A stretch of DNA of 64,000 nucleotides from Cornus controversa (Eukaryota; Streptophyta; Magnoliopsida; Cornales; Cornaceae), in assembly GCA_026545225.1 (NCBI GenBank), contig CM048849.1:54630836-54694835 (forward strand), read 5' to 3'. Below are positions 49,743 to 60,254 of this stretch, one piece after another; the first letter of the stretch is position 1, and every line of letters begins with the position of its first letter. Both the position numbers and the translations under genes were made by a program. The notes below the pieces were generated by a model. The model was not told where the DNA came from. It ran no database searches and saw only the letters and a list, made by a program, of their open reading frames with translations.

Positions 49743-49935
49743 TATATATATATATATACTAAAAATCTCACCAAATATTTTTGCCAATGTGTCTTTTTAT
49801 ATATTGTTCTTAATTTTTTTGTATAAATCTGTTATCAGGTCCGGGTCATCGGCAGCTCCATTGTCGCAGCATAAACCGAGCTTTATGGGGTGGAAATTTG
49901 TGGGGATTCTGCTGGTTTTGTACCTGAGAAGTTGA
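47842..49935 (+). CDS. X8-domain, probably GPI-anchored protein (plasmodesmata callose-binding type)
   Basis: Four exons by my splicing: 47842-47896, 48863-49201, 49664-49694 and 49839-49935, all with GT-AG introns and matching phases. They total 522 bases and 173 residues. The N-terminus (MRKKLWILQSLIMMECYLAF) is a signal peptide. The X8 (CBM43) domain follows: 'NWCVALPGVAQVDLQNALDW', 'ACGLGMADC', 'RCFDPDTLLSHASYAFNNYY', 'CNFGGTATLTKNNPSYDKCV', with the six cysteines expected for three disulphides. The C-terminus has a small-residue patch (GSGSSAAPL) and a hydrophobic tail (FVGILLVLYLRS), as needed for a GPI anchor. Family knowledge: PDCB-type X8-GPI proteins bind callose at plasmodesmata and affect cell-to-cell movement; the domain also occurs at the C-end of some beta-1,3-glucanases, but no glucanase domain is present here. 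Exon 3 is only 31 bases and is bounded by a short intron full of TA repeats. Confidence 0.92.
49392..49502 (+). mobile_element. Internally deleted Au-like SINE in intron 2 of the X8 gene
   Basis: 'gagccttggtgtaatggtaa' matches the A-box head of Au SINEs, and 'tgtgtacatcagaccctcc' with 'tttgtggactgggctagctc' match their conserved tail. The B-box segment is missing. TATTTGATTAG occurs directly on both sides (49381-49391 and 49503-49513), a good target duplication. Family assignment is from memory of the consensus. Confidence 0.72.
49713..49759. repeat. (TA)n filling the short intron 3 of the X8 gene
   Basis: Two (TA)n blocks separated by 'attat' occupy a third of this 144-base intron, starting about 18 bases after the GTATGT donor at 49695. 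Length variation here would change intron size directly. Confidence 0.85.
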
Positions 49936-51682
49936 TTCAGAGTGAGCTTTTCTACCCACAATGTTCAATGGTCTCTTAGCTAGTGCCAACCAGTGTTTTT
50001 TTGGAGATCTATTTTAAGCATTGGCATGAAAAAAGAAAATGATATTAGGTTTTGGATTATGTGTATGGTTGGACAAAAGATCTTCCTACATGTACTTGGG
50101 TTAGCATTTTGTAATGTTGAATTAGCAAATTAAGATGTTCCTTCCTTTATTGTTGGGTTAGGAATATATATATATATATATCTCTGTGAATGCAATTGTT
50201 CTCTAATTTCTTATCTTTTCCTTTAATCTTTTCCTTGTATTGTGTTAAGGAATCAGATGTTTCTTGCCTGCCTATGTTCTTCTTTTCTTGATCATTCAAC
50301 AGTTCAATTTTCAACCTTCCCTTTTTTAGTATTTTAATTGGTTCTCCTATGCTAATTTTCATTGTACAAAACTAATGCATTTTGTTATGATTTACAATTT
50401 CAACCAGCTTTCAAATTATTATCAATGAGTATTGCATGGATATGGTTGGTTACCTGATTTGGATTCTGAGAATTGTAAGCATTTTAAGTAAGCAAAGAAC
50501 AGAGACTTTGAAGAGTCAAACCTGGAAATGGGTGGTGGTGCTTTGGTTGATATAATACGTATATACTCTATATGTATTGTCCTTTTCGTTTGGTGGGGTC
50601 GAGGCAATCTTGATCTTCCCAGTTGTAAAATCAGGATAGAGATATATAACGACGTTACTCTCTCTCTAGCCTTTTTTTTCTGCTTGGGATGTCAGAAATT
50701 AAAAGTTTACAACACAGTCGGAATGGGATTCGAGGCGTCTGTTTTTTCTCAGGCACGCCTTTGCAGCTTTATTTTACATCATCAATGGTAAACGCGAAAA
50801 TAAGTTTTACTTTTAAAGTTTTAGTATGTGTCTTACAATCTCACAAACACTTTTTCATTTTTTTTCTTTAATTTCTCATCTAATAATAAAAGTAGATTGA
50901 TAAATAATTTTAAATATTTTTTTTATAAACATCAATTTACAAAAATATTTGATAAAAAAGATTTATGCATTTTTATTATTGAATATGAGGGAACATTAAT
51001 ATCTCTCTTGATTTAATATAATAAATACTGTATATGCTTATATATAAATGAAATAATGATTTGTTGTGGTAAGAATTATAATGTTAATAAACTTAAATTT
51101 TTATTTCACAAAATTTGGACTTTCAAAAGTATGACTATAAGGTCTAAGTTTCTTTATTTATTTTATTTTTATAATTTTCAAGAGAATACAAACTAAATTT
51201 ATTTTCAAATTCTCTATTTGGGGTTAATATGGGAGTGTTTTGAGAAGATTTGAGAGTTAAATTAAAATTTTTAATAAATTTTAGAGTATTATTTAAAATT
51301 AATTATTTTTTGAGGGGTATAATAAAAATTTTAAAAAAATTGGGGGAGCCATGGCCACCCCGGCCCACCCATAGCTCTGCCATCAAACCAATTCTCCTCG
51401 AAAATAGAGAGAGCGTGCACAAATTCAGAAGAATTCGGGCAACAAAAAAAAAAAAAAAAGTGGAGCGTGCACAAGTTTATAAAGGTTCAAGCAACGAAGA
51501 TGCTGGGTTTGACTGCGACGTCTTACATTACATATCCATGTGGACAACGGAGAACATGTCACAAATCAAAGACCAGCTCTTATGAAGAATTTGGGCCCAA
51601 CTCAGTTCACCCTTCAATTCATGGGCTTAGCAGAAGTTTCCGATTATTATTGGATTTTGGGCCTTATAGTGGAAGTGTGGAT
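49936..51682. other. 3' flank of the X8 gene and intergenic spacer
   Basis: AT-rich with (TA)n at 50164-50181. Around 51340-51400 'gggggagccatggccacccc' and 'ggcccacccatagctctgcc' resemble a common plant repeat end, and short direct repeats with 'gagcgtgcacaa' follow (51410-51475). No gene seen. Confidence 0.45.
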
Positions 51683-51938
51683 TGTTAGAATTCTTCCTAT
51701 ACGCGGGCTTAATATGGTGAAGTTGAGGAAGATATGGTCTGATTGCAGAGACTGGATTCGATTTAAAGAAGGCATCAAAATTATTATCTTTGGATTCGAT
51801 TAAAAGAAGACATCAAAATTATTATCTTTTTTATGGATACTTCAGGGATGCATTTGTTTGAATTATTGCTATAATCATTATGTATTTTAGATTCACTGCA
51901 CTCTGCGGGGCATATAATTTAACAAGTGGTATTAGAAC
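51683..51938 (+). mobile_element. Possible small LTR plus primer-binding-site relic
   Basis: TGTTAGAATTCTTCC at 51683 to ...TTTAACA at 51924 could be a 242-bp LTR (TG...CA). Two bases later TGGTATTAGAAC (51927-51938) resembles the initiator-Met tRNA primer site TGGTATCAGAGC of copia elements. A ~43-bp tandem duplication ('agaagacatcaaaattatt') lies inside. No partner LTR was seen, so this is tentative. Confidence 0.35.
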
Positions 51939-52050
51939 ATTCTTGTCAGGACTATAATTATAATTGTATTTATTAATTATACAGGGGAAGAAAGCGTGTT
52001 TGGCGGCTACCCGTTTTGTTTCAATAGTATTAAAACGTTTGCAATTTTTA

Positions 52051-52333
52051 GGCCCATAATTGAAACACCAATTCGGTGTTTTTGGATGTTTCGGTTACTA
52101 CAGCGCTCCAACAACTCAAAACACACTTAAAACACAAAGTCCGAAGTATAAAAGAGAAATGCAAAAACTCTGACCATTTTTTTCTGACTCTTTTTCTCTC
52201 ATCGATAACCCATGCTCTTTGGCAATTCAAGGAGATCCATCGTCATGTGGGCATTTTCGCGAATATCACCACACCACAGATCGAAGCTTGTTGGAGTAAA
52301 TCTTCACCCCCTGAATAGTAGTTCAAAACCCTA
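52051..52333 (+). promoter_or_regulatory. Promoter-like region without a recognised gene
   Basis: In order: GGCCCAT (52051, a site II type element), TATAAAAG (52147-52154) and AAACCCTA (52326-52333, a telo-box). This combination is typical of plant genes for ribosomal proteins, translation factors and small nucleolar RNAs. A 40-codon frame with an Arg/Ser-rich start (MLFGNSRRSIVMWAFSRISP) spans 52212-52334. At 52372 a strong acceptor (tttctctcatctag) opens an unrelated-phase frame reading INDVNEKSHRLPVVLCDENK. I cannot connect them into a known protein. Confidence 0.45.
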
Positions 52334-52616
52334 GATCTTCATCTGCCTCTTTTTCTCTCATCTAGCATCAATGATGTGAATGAAAAGTCCCACAGGCTTC
52401 CTGTAGTCCTGTGTGATGAGAATAAAGATGAGATGATGGCAGTCATCTTGTTGATCTGTTCACTTTATCTATTCTAGCTCTTACAATTTTAAGTGTCTGG
52501 TTATAGGTGAAGCGTTTCAGGCATGTTGTTTTGGTGAATTTATGGTTTGTGAATTTTTGTTATGAACCAATAGACCATTGGCTTGTCGTGACTAAAGGTT
52601 GTGATGTTTGTTTAAA

Positions 52617-54066
52617 GGGTACCTCCTCTGAGGTTTAGTTAATATACATTGACCTCCCTCTTCTTTGTCAAATTACACTGACTTCCCTTATAAAAGTTAT
52701 TTGATAGATGTCGTTAACGGAAGTAACAAAATTACCTTTTTGTCTTTATCTTTTTAATATTATTTTAGTTCATAAACAATGCAAAGCGAAAAGATAAAAT
52801 TACCCAATTGTATTCCAACACTGCTTACCCTTCTCCTTTTGTTCCACGGCCATTAACGACACCAATGAGCTCAAGAGTTTATTTAGAAAGCAAAATCTAA
52901 AATTGATAAAAAGTAAAATGTTATTGACAACTTAAACCCAATTGTAGTTTAAATAAATAAGTGAAGAGTCTAATATTCACAAATTTAACAAACAAATCCA
53001 TGAATTGAAATGAGTTTGTATTTATGTATATAACCAAGGAACAACAGTAATTTTTTAGAGATGTGATCGTGAATTGAAAAGCATAAATGAGTTAGTTGGC
53101 TACTAGCTTTTATATATAGGTTGACTACTTGGCTCTATAATTTTGTATACTAGCGTGTGTAACTATATATATTTATGTATGTAATCAAAACAACGAACTT
53201 TTGTACTGTAACTTTTAAAAAAGTAAAAAAAGATTAAAAAAGAAAAAATAAAATTTTATTACATAAATTGAACCTAGAATCTCCAATTCAAATAATTTAA
53301 CCCTAATTCTTCTCAACCCAATTTCAAAACCACATATATGTTTCATTAAAGTCAAGTCACACAATTAAACTCCCTAATTTCAATATCTTAACTCTTAATT
53401 GAATTGAGTGAAGAGAGAGAAAGTAGGGAGAGAGTGATAATGAAAAAAAAAGGAAAAAATAAATATCTTATCACTTCTCTTTCTTGCCACCAGAAATTAT
53501 CGTTGACAACCTTTGCTGGAGATCAATTTTTTCTATCTCTCCTTCCCATATACATGTACACTCTTACACACACACACACATTGGTAGTTTTTTGGTTAAT
53601 CGTGTGATTTGGTTCGAGTTGTGAGTGAGTCTTCTTCCGCCACTGATGTTTTTCCTTCTCTCTTTAAAGGATTGAATATATATATACACACAACATTATA
53701 TATATATGCCTATGAATAAATATATAAGCATGTCTGCATATATATATATATAGGCTTTTTGAAATGATAAGAAAGAAGAAGGAGATAATTTTGTCAACTT
53801 TATTTAGTTAAAAAATACTAAGTAATTTCATGTGATTTGATATGGATAATAACATCTTTACATATTTTTCAAAGGTAGAACTGAAATTTAAAATATATAA
53901 ATTGCTGAGATCATAATTTTTTGTCATTGACCGTGTTGATCACTAACGGAAGGGAGGTTTATGTTATCCCATATTCAAATCTCAAGAGAGGTTAGTATAA
54001 TATGACAAATAAGAGGAGATGTTAGTGTATATTGATTGAACCTCAGAAGAGGTCAGTGTAATTCAC
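52617..54066. mobile_element. TIR element of about 1.45 kb
   Basis: Left 'acctcctctgaggtttagtt' and 'atatacattgacctccctct' are mirrored at the right by the complement of 'gtatattgattgaacctcag' and 'gaggtcagtgtaattcac'. A second TIR-like block ('cgttaacggaag' / 'cactaacggaag') lies inside. The interior has (CA)n at 53564-53580 and (TA)n tracts; no transposase. The left terminus looks about 15 bp shorter than the right. Confidence 0.7.
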
Positions 54067-57000
54067 AGTTGTTTCTATGGTTAGGATTCAAAATATGCTT
54101 CATCTTTATTTTTCAGTTCCTCTACACTCAATTTAGTTGTGAATATAAAAGAAGAAAAGAAGGAAAACATGAAGTGTGTGTATATATATATTGCACTAAT
54201 TAATTACTTTACATTTCCACATGCATGTGCTTTCATTCATTTGCTATTTTTTCTATAATGGTCTATCCCTAATCTGGTATTGTTGTCTAACGTTCAACAT
54301 TTGCTATTTTTTCCATGAGAACTGACCTTAAATTGAAGTACAAGAGAAAAGATTAATGTTACTCTCTCAAGAGGCAATTTATTTTTTGACCTTTTTTTGT
54401 TTTGGAACAGGTTTTGACCTGATTATTAGTTCGAACAGTGAAAATTCTGAAACAGAGAGTAATAATAATCATATTGGGGGTTAGGGTTTTTTTATTTTTT
54501 GCATAGTAAAATCTTTTGTCATTTATGTGTTTATTGTGGTATTTGATTTTCAATTTTTTTTGTTCCCATTGCAATTTTTAAAATGTATTTTTTATTTGCT
54601 TTACAATTATTTTTAATTTATTTACCATTATTACTTAGAAAGGAGATAAAAGTTCAGTTTGTTTGACAACCCACCAGTTTGTTTGTTCCCATTAAAATCT
54701 TTAGTTTCCTCTCTCCCTCTTTTTCTTCCCTATTATATCAAAATGCATATATTTGTCCACCAAGACATGGTCAAAACTTCTCCCCAGTGGTCCATCTTGT
54801 TTCCATGCAACAAGACACCTGAAACTCATACTCATGATACATATATTTTTATTTCTTTTCTTAGTTCATAATGTTGTACTATCTATTATTATTATTATTT
54901 TTTTTCGAAAGGTAATGTTGTACTATCTATTAGATACATATAAGAGACTTTTGGTTTAAAGCTTCCTTAAAAGTTTTGACATCCCCTACCACCAACACAC
55001 AACACACACTGCCACACTTTTCTTTTATACAATTATTAACCCTTCCAACATATTTCTATATTCCACCAAGAATGGATTAATATCAATATCAATATCAATC
55101 CCAAATCCAATTTCATCGATTTAGGATGACGAAAATCATCCAACTAAAAGTTGACAAGAAACACATAAATTTATTCTTAGTAAACCATAAAAGAATGACA
55201 CTAGATCAGTGGAAGTGATATCTCTTCAGTTTGGCAGGTTATTTAATTCTCATTTCATAAAATTAAACAAGCCTTTTCCTTAATTACTGCATTCAAAGTG
55301 TCTTAGAGATTGATGGGAGACAGTGAAGTATCCTTTTTTTTATTTTTTATGTGATTACTTTTGTGTTATATTAATATTCAATGAGCTAAAAATAGGGCAA
55401 TATTTAACATTGAATTCCTATTTCTTCTTGTTTCCATGTACTATATCTAGTGATCTAGACAAGGTGCTAAATGAAAAAAAGAAAAAAAACCAGCCACAAG
55501 CTATAATAGCTGCTATGATGCGTCAGGGGAATGAAGGCGTGAACATACTAGGCAAGTCAGTTTGAAGAAGTGCTTGAGGATTCAGGCAGATTAGACCATT
55601 CTTCTTCTTCTTATGACACTTGAGAGTTCACGTGAGGAGCTTGGCGAGGATCAAACTAACAGTACTGATCCATCAACCCAAAATGGTTAGCACGGCCAGA
55701 CGCTGAGGCAAATCAAGTTCCAGCCTTGAAGGAAAATCAAGTTTCATTTTTTTTTCTTCTTGTTTCATACTTTACTTGTATAGTTAGTCAAGAAAGGAGA
55801 GAATTTCCAGTTTCAATGCTTGCCGTCTTTGATTCAATGTTCATAACTTGGCTTTTTGTGTATCAGTTTAAGGTTGGGATGGTGGGTGTGGCTGTATACG
55901 TTTATTATATTAAAATTTGAATGTGAAATTGGTTTTGCAAATTAGTGAATAGATTGTGAAATGGTGTGGGGGCATTGATTACCGTTGCTTCTTTAATATT
56001 TGGTTTCTATCAGATGTATGAAGTGTAAAAATTCCTTGGAACCATCTCATTTATTCTTCCAAATCAAACAGTCTATCAGACGGTGATCTATGGGAATAAC
56101 AGGATTTGTATCAAATTTTTTTTAAAAAAATTTGCTAATTTTATGAAATTTTCAACAAGTGTTGTTTAAAAAAAACATAATTTATCTCTACAAATTCTGA
56201 CTAAATATTGACAAATAAAATTAATTGTAAACTATAATAAATTTTAATTATATATAATAATATAAATATTTTAAAACAAAACACTTAAACAGGTTCATAT
56301 CAAAAATGTTTTTAATTTCTGTTTCAATTTTTTGTTCCTAAGAGTTGGACTTACCAAACATGTTTTTGTTTTAAAATTTTAAAACATATTTTTCTTACCA
56401 AATATGTTTTTGATTCTATTTAAAATACCATCGTAATAAAACACTTGTTATGTTTTAGACTAAAACAAAAACGCAAAACACAAATTTATGCCAACCCATA
56501 TTTTATATGCATAAACACACATATTTATATATATCATGTGCATGTATACAATTAAGATCATTCTGACCCTTTTGCATTGCGGATGAACTCAAAACCTAAT
56601 TTTAACCAATTTCATACATAATCAAATATGATCATGCTGGATCAAATTAAAAAATGTCACTTTTATGTTCCATTAAAAGAGGATGAGTCTCGGCTTAACG
56701 GTTAGGTGGCTTCATTGTAAACTAATTGACGGATTAGAAACAAATAAATTGTCTTTTCAAATATAAAGATAAGTCATGTGTATATCTCACATTCTCTAGA
56801 CCCTATATTCACACGAGTTTCGTGCACAAAATCAGCCTTTTTTACCAGCACTGCGGATAGGCTGTGTTGGAGAAGAACTAATTCCTCTCTTGTAAATCGC
56901 TTGGGAGAACAATAGAGTTTTGGACCACTTGGACAAGGCAACATTCAATTTCACTGAAATCAACCCTATTTTGGAACAGTAACAAAACCATCCTGTTATC

Positions 57001-57290
57001 AGCTCAACATAAACCTTTTCATCAACCAAAAACAAAATTTCTAACACACCCAAATCTTATCCATTTGGGACAGCAAATAAAGGAGTGCCATGTCAACATT
57101 AAGTATCTAAGTGTATCCAATACCAGCATCCTGAAGCCACAAACATTTCATGTGGCTGTTATACAGAGCTGCTTTATTCCAATGCTTCATGACCCTTTTA
57201 AGTAAATCGAAAGAAAGCAAAAATTATAGACACATTCAGAGAGAGATCTATCACTCATCTTCTTTGATCTGTCTTTGAAAATTCAGCAAA
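54067..57290. other. Intergenic, with possible exon relic and 5' region of PSAK
   Basis: AT-rich. The coding-looking patch at 55451-55722 is listed separately. At 56680-56830 'ggatgagtctcggcttaacg' followed by a tract ending 'acgagtttcgtgcac' may be a degenerate SINE. The last 200 bases should contain the PSAK promoter; no strong TATA box is evident, which is frequent for photosystem I genes. Confidence 0.4.
55451..55722 (+). pseudogene. Possible terminal exon or decayed gene fragment
   Basis: After an acceptor-like 'tactatatctag' the frame reads DLDKVLNEKKKKNQPQAIIA, then AMMRQGNEGVNILGKSV and a stop at 55565. Other frames directly downstream read QFEEVLEDSGRLDHSSSSYD (to a stop at about 55616) and ESSREELGEDQTNSTDPSTQ (to about 55690). 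Three adjacent coding-like stretches in shifted frames suggest one acidic C-terminal region broken by frameshifts, or a true last exon followed by UTR. No family recognised. Confidence 0.3.
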
Positions 57291-58954
57291 ATGGCTACTT
57301 CTGTAATGACTTCTCTACCACAGTTTAATGGGCTAAGATCCAATCCATCCTCAGTCTCTCCTGTGAAAAGCTTGGTCAGTGCTCCTTTTCCTTTCATCTG
57401 GATAACTAGTTAATTAGTCATATTATATATATATATATATGTGTGCGCGCGCGCGCGCCTTTTTATTTCTGCTTATTTAAGGTTTATTCAGAATTTAAAA
57501 TTGTAGATTTAGTGCCTAATTCATGTAAAAATAACCTCTCTTTTGATCAACCAAAAATTTGTTGTCTTGCACAAATAGCCTTGCTCCCAATCTCCTCTTA
57601 AATGATTTGAATTCCATATCTCTTAGCTTCAAATACCCCTTTTTTTTGGGTTTTTTTAAGGATTCTATTTATAAATAAGCAATGCTAACAGGTGAATTAA
57701 ACAATGCAATGCTAAATAAATAAATAAAAAATTAAACAATGCAGAAAAAGGTTATTCATATGGGTCTCACATGATATCATTGTCAGGACAATTGGTTATA
57801 TGTGTTTCATATAGTTTAGTCAATCAATTGTTTCATTTTTAAAAAAGAATGTGTTCGTAAAGAAAACAACGCCTTAAAGCAGCCATAGGCAAAAACTTAG
57901 CATGTGGTTTGAGATGAAGATTTAAACTAATTTATTGTTCTTACTCCTTTCATTTGGAAGAGAGTCTCCACTCTTCAGTCATGAACAATTAAACCTTGCA
58001 GCCATTAGCGCAATGTTATAACCTCTGCTCTCCCAAAGGGAAGGTGAGAGGTTCGAGTCCCATCGTGGACAATTTGTAAAATGTATGTGTGATTATTTAC
58101 CTAAGAAAAAAAACAATGAATATGATTTATTATAATGTTTATAACATTAGTACTCTCTCTCTCTCTCTCTGTATGATTTTAACCTTGCAAGCTTAAATAT
58201 CTCCCATTATGCAGGTTGCAGTTCAACCGATGAAGCGGAGGGGAAATGGAGCTTTGGGTACTCGCTGCGACTTCATTGGCTCTCCCACAAATCTGGTAAA
58301 CATACACTTGCCCCAGATTTTCTTCTGCTAGACATCCCTGTAGGAGTATAGTCTATTTCCTCCATTGCTAGGTGATCATAACCATCAAATGTCATTTTTC
58401 TTTAAACTCACAACGTCCGTCCTTTGCGTGAGACTAATCCCTTAACATGTGATAGTCTCAGTGTCTTAACATGAGATAGTCTCAGTGTCACGTGAGACTG
58501 AGACTGATCTCAACTTTGCGTTAGACTAATCCCTTAACATGTGATAGTCTCAGTGTCACGTGAGACTGATCTCAACGGAGGGGATTCAAACTCTTCCTAA
58601 CCAACTCTTCCACCCCCATTGGGGTTTCATTCTTCTTTTTTTACTTTGCTTTCAATTAAAAAAAGCCATAAGATAAGTATTACTAACGTGGAATATTAAT
58701 GGTAAAATTTTCTATGCTTTGGACAGATAATGGTGACTTCTACAAGCCTGATGCTCTTTGCTGGAAGGTTCGGGTTGGCTCCATCGGCAAACAGGAAGGC
58801 CACCGCGGGCTTGAAGCTTGAGATTAGGGACTCAGGACTGCAGACTGGTGACCCTGCTGGTTTTACCCTTGCAGATACCTTGGCATGTGGGAGTGTAGGT
58901 CACATTATTGGGGTTGGGGTTGTTCTTGGCCTCAAGAACATTGGTGTGCTTTGA
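57291..58954 (+). CDS. PSAK: Photosystem I reaction centre subunit PsaK, chloroplast precursor
   Basis: Three exons, 57291-57374, 58215-58295 and 58727-58954, all phase 0 with GTCAGT and GTAAAC donors and CAG acceptors. They encode 130 residues, the same length as Arabidopsis PSAK. Known role: PsaK is a small two-helix thylakoid membrane subunit at the edge of photosystem I that helps bind the LHCI antenna (Lhca3 side). The precursor starts [20 protein letters not shown], a chloroplast transit peptide; the mature part begins near '[20 protein letters not shown]'. Two hydrophobic helices are evident, the first around '[20 protein letters not shown]' and the second around '[20 protein letters not shown]', separated by the stromal loop with '[20 protein letters not shown]'. 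Nothing is broken. Both introns carry repeats (a GC dinucleotide tract and a SINE in intron 1, an internal tandem duplication in intron 2). Confidence 0.97.
57424..57458. repeat. (TA)n-GTGT-(GC)n tract in PSAK intron 1
   Basis: About eight TA units run into GTGT and then seven GC dinucleotides (57445-57458). Alternating purine-pyrimidine sequence of this kind can adopt Z-DNA, and it lies about 50 bases downstream of the 5' splice site. Confidence 0.85.
57995..58115 (+). mobile_element. tRNA-derived SINE in PSAK intron 1
   Basis: 'ccattagcgcaatgttataa' is A-box-like, and GGTTCGAGTCC at 58050-58060 is a perfect pol III B box about 40 bases later. The downstream 'gtggacaatttgtaaaatgt' and an A-rich end (58106-58115) fit a plant SINE. 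The head does not fold as a functional tRNA. Confidence 0.7.
58425..58577. repeat. Tandem duplication in PSAK intron 2
   Basis: 'agactaatcccttaacatg' followed by 'tgatagtctcagtgtc' and 'acgtgagactgatctcaac' occurs twice, the first copy with an extra internal repeat of the middle block. Confidence 0.85.
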
Positions 58955-60072
58955 AAATTTGTTCAAAACTTCTGTTAATATCACTCAAGTCTCCTTTCTA
59001 GTTATTTACTTCTTCTTCAATACGCTTGCTCTGTATAGCACCTCTAACTACTCACTATCACTACCCACAACCCATACAAGTAAGTAAATTAAAACTACAC
59101 CTTGGAATTTCAGAACAAGCTGCTAGGTTTTCTAGGCGTACAAAAATGCCCACGGGGCTTTACCTCATCTAGAGGCTAAAGAAAGCCTCCAGTCTTAACG
59201 AAAAGGATTTTGGAAAGCTTGATAGTATAAATGACGAATGGAACTCTTGCATTATGAGCATATAGAATAAATAATAATAATAAGTTTCTTCTTGAAGAAT
59301 GAAGCTTTTAAATTACCAAGTTTTCTGAATGACTTTTGGCAAATGCTACACAAATTATGAGAGTTCCTATTTAATAGTGGTCAGTGATTTAACCATGTGG
59401 TTTAGGAACTCTAATATGCAATAAATTATTGTAAGGCGAATTTCGGATTCCGCATGTCACCATGATTATTTCAATTTCTTTGAATTATACCTTGGTTCAA
59501 ATGAATCAAATTATTGGTCATGAATAGTTTGAGATCGACTTTTAAAGCTTTAATCGATCTCGATCTTTGAGTTCATTTAGTAAATGACCTCATTTCAAAT
59601 ATTGTTAGACTCGGTTTGGTTTGTATAGGCTACGAGAACATTAAATTCGTGTATGTGTTCATAATGTAGTCTCATAAATGTGTTGATAAACAAGTTTGTT
59701 CACATTCTGAACGTTGACTTCCATGATCATAAAGTTTGTGTAAGTTCATAAAAAGTCAATCTGACACAAGCTCAAACATGAATTTTATATTGAGATTGAC
59801 TTTTTATATTAAACAAGTTGTACCTAACTTTTTAAAATAATGACGAACCGAGTCTTTATTAAGTTTTTTAAACTTGGATGTACTCAATTCCTATGTCGCA
59901 TTAGAATCATAAATATATACGATGAGAATTCACAGTTTCAAAACGTATGCAATACATTCATTTTTATCATATATTAATTGGAGAATTTGAGTATGAACTG
60001 AAACCCTAGCTTCTAAAGGTTATATTAACTTGCTTGAAGGTTCTGCTATGCAAACAACACGCAAGTGCCGAG
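58955..60072. other. 3' flank of PSAK and spacer
   Basis: No gene seen. 59480-59880 has the decayed look of a hAT MITE core ('gtttgagatcgac', 'aacaagtttg', 'gttcataaa'), with no preserved ends. Confidence 0.45.
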
Positions 60073-60250
60073 GTGCATGGGTAGAGTTGAATTGTAGAGT
60101 CTTCCACATTTGTGTAGAAGATTGTGAAGTGTTGTAAGCGATAGCTAACGGGCATGGGTAGAGTTGAATTGTAGAGTCTTTCACATTTGACGGGCATGGG
60201 TAGAGTTGAATTGTAGAGTCTTTCACATTTGTGTAGAAGATGGCGAAGTG
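60073..60250. repeat. Three tandem copies of a 41-77 bp unit
   Basis: 'gcatgggtagagttgaattg' followed by 'tagagtcttccacattt' occurs at about 60076, 60151 and 60192. The first copy carries a 35-bp extension ('tgtagaagattgtgaagtgt') that reappears after the third. The array ends at the solo LTR insertion site. Confidence 0.88.
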
Positions 60251-60254
60251 TTTG

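Noticed and set aside
52370..52480. Box C/D or H/ACA snoRNA
   Set aside because: TGATGA-like and AGAATA-like strings and two short hairpins occur, but no proper D box (CTGA) or 3' ACA is positioned correctly; kept only as part of the promoter-like locus.
58040..58070. A functional tRNA gene in PSAK intron 1
   Set aside because: The B box is perfect but no acceptor, D and anticodon stems can be formed; a SINE explains it better.
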